Positions 55,809 through 64,000 of a stretch of DNA of 64,000 nucleotides are shown piece after piece; within the stretch, counting starts at the first letter, position 1; each line of letters begins with the position of its first letter. This DNA comes from Macellibacteroides fermentans. GTDB taxonomy: Bacteria > Bacteroidota > Bacteroidia > Bacteroidales > Tannerellaceae. Under the pieces are notes generated by a model that had not been told where the DNA came from, did no database searches, and saw nothing but the letters and a program-made list of their open reading frames with translations. The translations under genes and the position numbers were made by a program. Location: contig NZ_JACCCY010000002.1 of the NCBI RefSeq assembly GCF_013409575.1, forward strand, positions 866,001 through 930,000, given 5' to 3'.

Positions 55809-56309
55809 ATGCAACGACGTAATTTTTTTAAATCCATTGCCGCAACAGGATTGGGCGCAGCTTTAAGTCCTGTTATTAAATCGGCTCCGGTTTATACTGC
55901 CGATTCAGTCAAGCCCAAAACAAACATTGCAGAGGCAATGGCTGTTCCCAGAACCACCTTATCGATGCCCGGAAAATATCCTGGCAGGGTTGTAAAGGTA
56001 AATAATGCAAATGCTGTGGTGGATGGTAAGCCTTCTGAAGAGGCTGCTTACGAGATGCTGAAGCGTTGCATGTTGGAACTTACAGGAGAACATGACCTTT
56101 CCAAAGCCTGGCTTCAATTTGTAGGACCGGAAGATGTGATTGGTATTAAGGTTAATCCTGTTGCCGGTAAATTATTAACTACCTCGCATGCTGTTACGCG
56201 TTCGATTGTAAAGCAATTGGAAGAGGCGGGTATAAACAGATCTAATATCACTAGTGTCCGGTTAAAACTACCAGATATTCAACTGGTTAGAACTATTCGG
56301 ACTGGTTAA
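55809..56309 (+). pseudogene. DUF362 family protein, N-terminal part (split by an IS4-family element)
   Basis: The N-terminal half has a twin-arginine-like signal (MQRRNFFKSIAATGLGAAL) and the DUF362 core start (DVIGIKVNPVAGK). Native sequence runs to 56248 (GINRSN); the frame then reads into the insertion sequence and stops at 56309. Joining 55809-56248 to 57578-58286 removes the IS and one 9-bp repeat and restores one 382-aa frame (GINRSNMMIWDRREMQ). DUF362 proteins are exported and often neighbour redox genes; the function is unknown. Confidence 0.88.
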
Positions 56310-57568
56310 ATTGTAATTTGTATTTATAAATAGCTCATTTATAGGCATTTTCTCAAACAAAGTCAAGCTGAAAATCTGCAATAAAGTGTAGAGCGGCGGC
56401 TCTAATTTCATTTTCTTTTTGACTATTGAGACAAGCAGATACATACAGATTGCTATCCATATTTGGGTGTACACTGCGTTTCTGCTGGTGCCATAAAAAG
56501 CTTTTATCCGAAGATGCTGTTTTATCCATTTGAAAAACAGTTCAATCTTCCATCGTTCTTTGTATAACTGAGCAATTGTAAAGGCTGGTAACTCTAAGTT
56601 ATTCGTCAAGAAAACATAAATCTTGCCGGTTTCGGCATCTTGATATTTTATCCTCCTCAAATAGTCTGGATAATCTTTCTTGATGTAAAAGCCTGTCAGT
56701 TTTATAGATTGATCGTATTTGAGTCCGGTGGTCTTGTCCACCTTTCGACTATACACTCTTCTGGCAGCCATGTTATCCTTGGCCCTAGTCACGAAGAACG
56801 CGCGTTGTTCGTGGATGATAGTGTAGAACCGAAAGAAATCGACATAACCTTTGTCCATTACATAAATGGCACCAGGCTCGACTACGATATGTTCCATTAC
56901 ATTGACGTCGTGGCATAAACCATCCGTCAAATGTACAAATGTGGGTATGGAGCCCCGCAAGTCCAGCAACGTGTGCATTTTAACAGCACCTTTGTTTTTG
57001 CGAAACTTCGCCCATGGAAAAAGACTTAAGCACAAGTCGATGGTGCTGCTGTCCAAGGCGTACACCATGTTTTTGACATCAAGCTTGAACTCGTTATCCT
57101 TTTCATAAAGGTGTCGAGCCTCCTTGATCAGAACTTGTGCGTAGTCTGCATAAATTCGCCAATCCCGACTTTCGTTGGCCTCTGCCAATGTGGATTTAGG
57201 AACCGGCTGCTTTATGCCTGAATGATATAATTTATTGGAAAACGCTGTCAAGCAAGATTCGATGTCACGTAAACTTTCCCTATAGGTAAGTTGAGCAAAA
57301 CCCATCACATAAAAGTGTTCCTTACAGGTAAAGTTCCTTACGCGATGGTTACCCTTGTACTTTTCAACACACTTGTTGAATTCATAAGTCGGTAAAAATG
57401 ACATCAGTTGCGCGAAAACGGTTTTCCCTATATTCATGATTTACGGTATTTTTCGTAAATCTAGGTAATTTCCAATATTTTCAAATCGAAAAATTAAAGA
57501 ACGTATTTGAAAGCCTTTATCAATGCGGGTTTCAGGAGTTTGTTAAAGTCCTTAACCGGACACTAGTG
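56249..57568. mobile_element. IS4-family insertion sequence (1320 bp) in the DUF362 gene
   Basis: The 17-bp terminal repeats CACTAGTGTCCGGTTAA (left) and its exact inverse (right, 57552-57568) bound the element. The 9-bp target repeat ATCTAATAT occurs at 56240-56248 and 57569-57577. One transposase gene runs on the minus strand. Confidence 0.94.
56268..57437 (-). CDS. IS4-family transposase
   Basis: A 389-aa transposase that opens with the DUF4372-type N-terminal domain (FAQLMSFLPTYEFNKCV, FTCKEHFYVMGFAQLTYRES). The DDE core has YALDSSTIDLCLSLFPWAKF (first Asp near 128), YVMDKGYVDFFRF (second Asp) and the IS4 signature Y-x2-R-x3-E-x6-K in YKERWKIELFFKWIKQHL. It appears complete, so the element may still be active. 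Confidence 0.93.
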   Translation of the reverse strand: MNIGKTVFAQLMSFLPTYEFNKCVEKYKGNHRVRNFTCKEHFYVMGFAQLTYRESLRDIESCLTAFSNKLYHSGIKQPVPKSTLAEANESRDWRIYADYAQVLIKEARHLYEKDNEFKLDVKNMVYALDSSTIDLCLSLFPWAKFRKNKGAVKMHTLLDLRGSIPTFVHLTDGLCHDVNVMEHIVVEPGAIYVMDKGYVDFFRFYTIIHEQRAFFVTRAKDNMAARRVYSRKVDKTTGLKYDQSIKLTGFYIKKDYPDYLRRIKYQDAETGKIYVFLTNNLELPAFTIAQLYKERWKIELFFKWIKQHLRIKAFYGTSRNAVYTQIWIAICMYLLVSIVKKKMKLEPPLYTLLQIFSLTLFEKMPINELFINTNYNLTSPNSSNQLNIW

Positions 57569-57575
57569 ATCTAAT

Positions 57576-58286
57576 ATGATGATTTGGGATAGAAGGGAAA
57601 TGCAGTTGCATGAGACTGGTTATACTGAAGATAATTATCCCGGAATTAAAATCAAGGGTACTGAATGTCAGGATGCACAGGGAGGTTTTATCAATAAGGA
57701 TGGTAAGTTCTATAGTGAGGACCGTATTGATAAAAAGTGCTATTTCTTTGCAGATGTTGAAGGTGAATACGATGCATATACAATGCCTTATATGGTGAAT
57801 GGAGGAAAGAATTCATACTTTACAAAAATTTGTACTGAAGATGTTACCAAGATTATTAATGTACCTGTATTGAAAAACGCTGGTAGTGCTGTAACGTTGT
57901 GTCTGAAGAATCTTGCCTTTGGCGCAATTACAAACACAGGGAGACTTCATCAGCAATTGTGGCATGAAACCTGTGCTTATGCATGTGCATTTTCTCCTTT
58001 ACGTGATAAGGTTGTGCTTAATATAGTTGATGGCCTTATTGGTTGTTTTGATGGAGGTCCGTCAGCTAATCCCCAGTTTATGTGTAATTATAATACGTTG
58101 CTGGTTGGATCTGATCCGGTGGCGGTCGACCGCATCGGTCATGATATTGTTATAGCCAAACGAATTGAGGAGGGAATTCAAGTAAAAGATAAACCTGAGG
58201 CTATTCGATTTATGCATCTGGCTGAAGAGCTTAAACTAGGGATTGCCGACCGGAATAATATTTCACTTACAGAATTTAATGTATAG
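57576..58286 (+). pseudogene. DUF362 family protein, C-terminal part
   Basis: This 236-aa fragment begins at an ATG created by chance from NMMIWDRREM of the original protein and keeps the rest of DUF362 (CTEDVTKIINVPVLKNAG, CLKNLAFGAITNTGRLH, LVGSDPVAVDRIGHDI). It lacks a signal peptide, so even if translated it would not be exported. The next gene starts 3 bp after its stop, so the IS is probably polar on that gene too. Confidence 0.85.
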
Positions 58287-58289
58287 AAA

Positions 58290-59060
58290 ATGAAAGAGAA
58301 AATAGGTTGTCTGATAGCTTTTTTCTTGATCCCGTTGTTTTTATATGCTCAACAGATAAAAGATGTTGAGGTAAAAAGAGAGCGAGTTTTTACAGGTGAA
58401 GGATTGTACGGATACATGAATGGTGGTGCTGATCTTTATCTTGAATATGGTGTGTATAAACTTACTGCAAGGGATTTGATTTACAAAGGAGAGGAGTATA
58501 TGCTTGAAATATATGAATTACCTTCTCCTGAGGATGCCTTTGGAATATATTCTCTACATGTTTTTAAATGTATGCGTGCTGACACGCTGGGGTGTATAGA
58601 TTGTTTATCGACATATCAGCTGCAGCGGGTTTCCGGGAACAAATATATTTCGCTTGTATTCCCAACAGGTTCTGCAGTTGCTAGAAATGAAGCTGATTCT
58701 TTATTGCGTTTGTTTGTATCTGAGAATGAGGAGAAACCTGCTATTCCTGATATATTAGATATAAAAGAGCCATTATCGGGAAACCTTAAATTTGCAAGGG
58801 GAAAATTATCGGCATCCAATGTGCAATCATCTTTATTTAATTTGCTCGATGGCGTTAAGATAAAAGCTCTCTGGCATCTATCCGGTAAGGCAACACGGGA
58901 AAACCGTGCGTTGATTTATCCGGAAGATAAAGTCAATATTAAACTGATAAAAAGCAGGATTCCAGATGAAGATGTGCTAATGACAGGCGAGAATTATATT
59001 TTTATCAAATGTAGAGAAGAAGAGTCGCCGGCTCAAAATAGCTCTCCATTTGGCTTTTAA
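58290..59060 (+). CDS. DUF6599 family exported protein
   Basis: A 256-aa protein with a signal peptide (residues 1-21, ending LYAQQ). The body (GLYGYMNGGADLYLEYGVYK, YMLEIYELPSPEDAFGIYSL) matches what I recall of DUF6599, which often accompanies DUF362 genes. Function is unknown. It was probably cotranscribed with the DUF362 gene, so the IS upstream may have silenced it. Confidence 0.7.
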   Translation: MKEKIGCLIAFFLIPLFLYAQQIKDVEVKRERVFTGEGLYGYMNGGADLYLEYGVYKLTARDLIYKGEEYMLEIYELPSPEDAFGIYSLHVFKCMRADTLGCIDCLSTYQLQRVSGNKYISLVFPTGSAVARNEADSLLRLFVSENEEKPAIPDILDIKEPLSGNLKFARGKLSASNVQSSLFNLLDGVKIKALWHLSGKATRENRALIYPEDKVNIKLIKSRIPDEDVLMTGENYIFIKCREEESPAQNSSPFGF

Positions 59061-59226
59061 CATCCAATTGTATTCATTTCTGTGTTGCAGAACATATAAT
59101 AATAATTTTATAGTCATAGGTAGATTGTTACCTTTGTAGTGATTGTTAATTTTTATTTTTGAGAAAATTTATTGAGACAATTAATCATTTTATTTATTGA
59201 TTAAAGTTTTAAAGTTTAGGTTTAAA

Positions 59227-59261
59227 TAAAAAAATCCGGTTCGTGAGAATCGGATTTTTTG
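59227..59261 (+). terminator. Terminator after the DUF6599 gene
   Basis: An AATCCGGTT/AATCGGATT-type stem with A- and T-runs at its base (59229-59260). The remaining 160 bp back to the DUF6599 stop shows no gene. Confidence 0.8.
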
Positions 59262-59289
59262 TATTAATGGGGAGTTGCATCTATATTTG
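59258..59289 (+). promoter_or_regulatory. Putative nucleoside deaminase promoter
   Basis: TTTG at 59258-59261, inside the T-run of the preceding terminator, is 20 bases from TATATTTG at 59282-59289, the expected -33/-7 spacing. The ATG is 49 bases downstream. Confidence 0.6.
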
Positions 59290-59337
59290 CAGCTCGTTTA
59301 TGTATTAAATAGATTAAACGTAATAATCTGAATTTGA

Positions 59338-59802
59338 ATGAAAGAAGAATTTATGAGAAGGGCCATCGCCCTGTCGGTCGACAATGTAAAGAATGGAGGA
59401 GGTCCTTTTGGTGCGGTTATCGTAAAAGATAATGAAATCATTGCTACTGGAGTAAACCGGGTTACAGCCTCCTGTGATCCAACGGCTCATGCAGAAGTAA
59501 GCGCTATTCGTAATGCATCAGCAAAGTTGGGAACATTTAATTTAAGCGGTTGCGAAATTTATACTTCATGCGAACCTTGCCCCATGTGTCTCGGTGCTAT
59601 CTATTGGGCCAGATTGGATAAGATTTATTATTCCAACACTAAAGAAGATGCAAAGGATATTGCTTTCGATGATTCGTTTATATATGAAGAAATTGCGCTG
59701 GAACCTTCGGATAGGAAATTACCTTCCGAATCTCTTCTTAGAAATGAGGCAATAAAGGCTTTTCAAGCATGGGCTTCAAAGGACGATAAGGTGTCTTATT
59801 AG
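59338..59802 (+). CDS. Nucleoside/guanine deaminase (CDA fold)
   Basis: A 154-aa zinc-dependent deaminase. His51 and Glu53 in HAEVSAIRNA, and Cys81 and Cys84 in EPCPMCLGAIYWA, supply the zinc site and proton shuttle. The C-terminal DDSFIYEEIALEPSDRKLP segment favours guanine deaminase-type enzymes over the tRNA adenosine deaminase TadA. It converts guanine to xanthine, if that reading is right. Confidence 0.9.
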   Translation: MKEEFMRRAIALSVDNVKNGGGPFGAVIVKDNEIIATGVNRVTASCDPTAHAEVSAIRNASAKLGTFNLSGCEIYTSCEPCPMCLGAIYWARLDKIYYSNTKEDAKDIAFDDSFIYEEIALEPSDRKLPSESLLRNEAIKAFQAWASKDDKVSY

Positions 59803-59829
59803 AAAGATATTAGCTGTTTTTGATATTAG

Positions 59830-59867
59830 AATGGTTCAGATTATTTTCTCATATAATCTGAACCATT
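59830..59867. terminator. Hairpin between deaminase and convergent acetyltransferase genes
   Basis: AATGGTTCAGATTAT (59830-59844) and its exact inverse (59853-59867) form a 15-bp stem with an 8-base loop. It overlaps the last codons of the minus-strand acetyltransferase. A short T-run is present on the plus strand. Confidence 0.75.
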
Positions 59868-60363
59868 TTAATCCATAATTTCCAAGTCCTAGGTCGACAG
59901 TGCCAGTGTATATGAATCCGTTTTTTTCGTATAACTTTATTGCAGGGATATTCTTTTCATAAACGTCTAGTCGAATAGTTTTTATGCCTGAATTTTTAGC
60001 AAATTCAATGCTGTAGTTGAGTAATGCGTTCCCTATTCCTTTTCCCATAAAATTGGGATGTACTACGAATGTACGTATCACGTAAATATTATCGTAGGTA
60101 GTTTCAACCAGCCAATCAGCATCATCGTATGCTTCTTCAGGTTGATGATTAAGAATTATAGATCCTGTAATTTTACCTTCAGAACGAGCCACGAACAGAG
60201 TCTTACTCCTTATTCCTTCTGTCGCATTCTTTCGCGTAGGATATATACCTTTAATCCATCCAGGATAATTGGTGTGCATCGATAAGTAATCGTTCAGGTT
60301 ATTATATAGCAGTTCCAGTTCGTCTATATCGGAAGTAACGCCTAGTTCAAATATTAGATCCAT
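59836..60363 (-). CDS. GNAT family N-acetyltransferase (second)
   Basis: A 175-aa acyltransferase with W-I-KGIYPTRKNATEGI near residue 36, central ITGSIILNHQPEEA and the acetyl-CoA pyrophosphate loop FVVHPNFMGKGIGNALL, followed by TIRLDVYEKNIPAIKLYEKNGF. It is related to the protein at 33849-34361. The acceptor is unknown. Its last codons form a terminator stem. Confidence 0.88.
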   Translation of the reverse strand: MDLIFELGVTSDIDELELLYNNLNDYLSMHTNYPGWIKGIYPTRKNATEGIRSKTLFVARSEGKITGSIILNHQPEEAYDDADWLVETTYDNIYVIRTFVVHPNFMGKGIGNALLNYSIEFAKNSGIKTIRLDVYEKNIPAIKLYEKNGFIYTGTVDLGLGNYGLKWFRLYEKII

Positions 60364-60377
60364 TTTGTTATTTTATG

Positions 60378-60385
60378 CAAAGATA
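60378..60385 (-). promoter_or_regulatory. Putative promoter of the second acetyltransferase gene
   Basis: Minus-strand TATCTTTG matches TAnnTTTG, 15 bases before the ATG, so the mRNA would be nearly leaderless. Confidence 0.5.
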
Positions 60386-60513
60386 TAATTTATATATTAA
60401 GATAGCTGTCTTGCTCGACGCATTTGATAAAACTTTAGACGACTTTCTACTGTTTGTTGTTTAATATATGCGAGTATGGTTTTAATAATATTAACAAACT
60501 TAATAATTAGGTG

Positions 60514-60816
60514 ATGAAAGGACTTTTTAATAAAATATTTAAGTTACAAGATAATGTCGATTACCAATCTCTTCTTCAAGAAGGAGCTGTTGTGGTTGAT
60601 GTGCGATCAAAAGAGGAATATATGGAAGGGCATATTCGAAACTCTTTGAATATTCCTCTTGATGTTTTAAATCGGAATATTGCTAAATTAGATAAAGAAA
60701 GTGTGATCATCACAGTTTGTCAAAGTGGGATTCGTAGTCGTAGTGCTGCAAATTTTCTAAAAGAAATCGGTTTCTCCCGGGTTTACAACGGAGGATCGTG
60801 GCATAATCTTCGTTAG
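60514..60816 (+). CDS. Rhodanese-like sulfurtransferase
   Basis: A 100-aa single-domain rhodanese with DVRSKEEYMEGHIRNSLNIP and the active-site loop CQSGIRSRSA (Cys69), which carries a persulfide. No signal peptide, so it acts in the cytosol, probably in sulfur transfer or thiol stress. I used ATG 60514; the longer frame begins with GTG one codon earlier. Confidence 0.92.
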   Translation: MKGLFNKIFKLQDNVDYQSLLQEGAVVVDVRSKEEYMEGHIRNSLNIPLDVLNRNIAKLDKESVIITVCQSGIRSRSAANFLKEIGFSRVYNGGSWHNLR

Positions 60817-60910
60817 GCAGTTTTCTTTTAATATATATAATGTACGCGAGGGAAAAAGGCTTTGCAAGGGGGTGTAAGTGGGGTGAAAAAAAGATTTGTA
60901 GTTAAGGTGC

Positions 60911-60938
60911 GGGATATCAGGGATTAAGGGAGATTGGG
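60911..60938 (+). repeat. G-quadruplex-type motif upstream of the rRNA promoters
   Basis: Four GGG runs at 60911, 60920, 60928 and 60936 are separated by loops of 6, 5 and 5 bases, satisfying the G3-N(1-7) pattern. Further G runs occur at 60868-60872 and 60880-60883. It ends 32 bp before the first rrn promoter. Between the rhodanese gene and the promoters I see nothing else. Confidence 0.5.
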
Positions 60939-60970
60939 TGAAAATAGTTTAAAAAATAGTTTGCAAAAGG

Positions 60971-61002
60971 TTTGGAGTGTATGTTGTAAAGCACTACTTT
61001 TG
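60971..61002 (+). promoter_or_regulatory. rRNA operon promoter P1
   Basis: TTTG at 60971-60974 and TACTTTTG at 60995-61002, 20 bases apart, match the Bacteroidota -33/-7 consensus closely. Confidence 0.8.
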
Positions 61003-61063
61003 TCCCCGCATTCAAGAGAGAACGGCACAATAAATAACAAAATGACAAAAACTTCCGAAAACA

Positions 61064-61096
61064 TTTGGAAGATAAGAAATAAAGTTATTATCTTTG
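61064..61096 (+). promoter_or_regulatory. rRNA operon promoter P2
   Basis: TTTG at 61064-61067 and TATCTTTG at 61089-61096 have 21-base spacing. Initiation sites of P1 and P2 would be about 94 bp apart. Confidence 0.8.
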
Positions 61097-61128
61097 TACC
61101 CGCTTTCACTCTGAAAGTATAAACAAGA

Positions 61129-61140
61129 GTTCTTTGAAAG
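61129..61140 (+). promoter_or_regulatory. BoxA-like antitermination element in the rRNA leader
   Basis: GTTCTTTGAAAG resembles boxA (TGCTCTTTAACA) and recurs as GATCTTTGACAT in the 16S-23S spacer. BoxA recruits NusB/NusE to prevent early termination in rRNA operons. Confidence 0.5.
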
Positions 61141-61286
61141 ATTTACATATCAACAAAAAGTAGTACAAGAATTGAGAAGATCAGTGATGATTTTCTTGGA
61201 CGTAAAGAATCAAAATTAATACCGTCAATTGTAAACTAATAATAGAAGGGAATTCTGAGCAAGAGATATTAAGACAAACAAATTAT

Positions 61287-62814
<1,528 letters not shown>

Positions 62815-63028
62815 TGGAGCCTGAGTTCCCTTTTACGGTTTGCAAGGTATTAAGGAAGGAACAAACTTTATGTTCCTTGTACTACTGCTGTTTGATATGA
62901 TAAACAATATATGATCTTATAAAACTGGGAAACCAGAAGAGAAACAAGAGGCTGAAGCGCCGCCCGGATATCTCCCTGCAAAGGAAGATGAACAAAAGGA
63001 AAGAGCTTCAGGCAAAGGTAAGAAAGCC

Positions 63029-63102
63029 AGTCCTATAGCTCAGTTGGTTAGAGCGCTACACTGATAATGTAGAGGTCGGCAGTTCAACTCTGCCTGGGAC
63101 TA
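63029..63102 (+). tRNA. tRNA-Ile (GAT)
   Basis: A cloverleaf folds: acceptor AGTCCTA/TGGGACT (with G-T), D arm GCTCAGTTGGTTAGAGC, anticodon loop CTGATAA with anticodon GAT at 63063-63065, and T arm GGCAGTTCAACTCTGCC. CCA is not encoded. It lies in the 16S-23S spacer as usual. Confidence 0.96.
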
Positions 63103-63115
63103 CGAACGAAAAGAC

Positions 63116-63189
63116 GGGGGATTAGCTCAGCTGGCTAGAGCATCTGCCTTGCACGCAGAGGGTCAACGGTTCGAATCCGTTATTCTCCA
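63116..63189 (+). tRNA. tRNA-Ala (TGC)
   Basis: Acceptor GGGGGAT/ATTCTCC, anticodon loop CTTGCAC with anticodon TGC at 63150-63152, and T arm AACGGTTCGAATCCGTT. CCA is not encoded. It follows tRNA-Ile after 13 bases. Confidence 0.96.
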
Positions 63190-63221
63190 CAACAACCGGA
63201 GCCGCAAGGCAAAGGTAAAAA

Positions 63222-63233
63222 GATCTTTGACAT
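63222..63233 (+). promoter_or_regulatory. BoxA-like element before 23S rRNA
   Basis: GATCTTTGACAT is a close match to the leader copy at 61129-61140 and to boxA, in the usual place ahead of 23S. Confidence 0.5.
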
Positions 63234-63328
63234 GATGGACAACAAAGCAATAAAGTAACAAAAAAAGAGCAAGCTTTAAAGATATATCAATCCGACACAT
63301 GCCTTATGGCAATATATGTGCACGGAAA

Positions 63329-64000
<672 letters not shown>

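Noticed and set aside
56249..57568. 4-bp CTAG target duplication for the IS4-family element
   Set aside because: TCACTAG/CTAGTGA at the edges are part of the 17-bp terminal repeats. Only the 9-bp repeat ATCTAATAT restores the DUF362 reading frame.

Overview
The window is a chromosomal segment of a Bacteroidota bacterium, order Bacteroidales. The evidence is a SusC/SusD pair with glycoside hydrolases, FecR/ECF-sigma signalling, TAnnTTTG-type -7 promoter elements in place of E. coli -10 boxes, and a 16S gene ending in the Bacteroidota form ACCTCCTTTCT. From memory the 16S body looks closest to Parabacteroides/Macellibacteroides-like Tannerellaceae; no alignment was run.

1-26.8 kb is conserved chromosome. 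It holds nadD (5' end only), gmk, yicC and tsaB, then a five-gene minus-strand operon for a sodium-pumping methylmalonyl-CoA decarboxylase (epimerase, alpha subunit, a gamma-like subunit carrying a lamin-tail domain, biotin carrier, beta subunit), which fits propionate formation from succinate. A TonB receptor, a nitroreductase/DUF2520/KdsC-like/Maf run, two class A penicillin-binding proteins, pyrBI with a flavin reductase and an outer-membrane protein, recQ, a DEAD-box RNA helicase, a DUF4434 protein and a GH97 enzyme follow.

26.9-36 kb and 52.9-58.3 kb carry the mobile DNA. There are two different group II introns (one with an in-frame stop in its maturase), two identical 1084-bp insertion sequences 34 bp apart, and an IS4-family element that splits a DUF362 gene. 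One IS copy has replaced the last codons of a small secreted DUF3244 protein that lies beside a membrane-spanning TPR/HTH-like regulator.

33.8-52.9 kb holds an acetyltransferase, an alkaline phosphatase, an M24 peptidase and a GH5 enzyme, then a polysaccharide utilisation locus: ECF sigma, FecR anti-sigma, an STN-domain SusC, SusD and three consecutive GH92 alpha-mannosidases. Its likely job is uptake and trimming of mannose-rich glycans.

54.8-64 kb holds a DUF3667 membrane protein, the interrupted DUF362 gene with a DUF6599 partner, a nucleoside deaminase, an acetyltransferase, a rhodanese, and an rRNA operon (tandem promoters, 16S, tRNA-Ile, tRNA-Ala, 5' part of 23S) that runs off the right edge.
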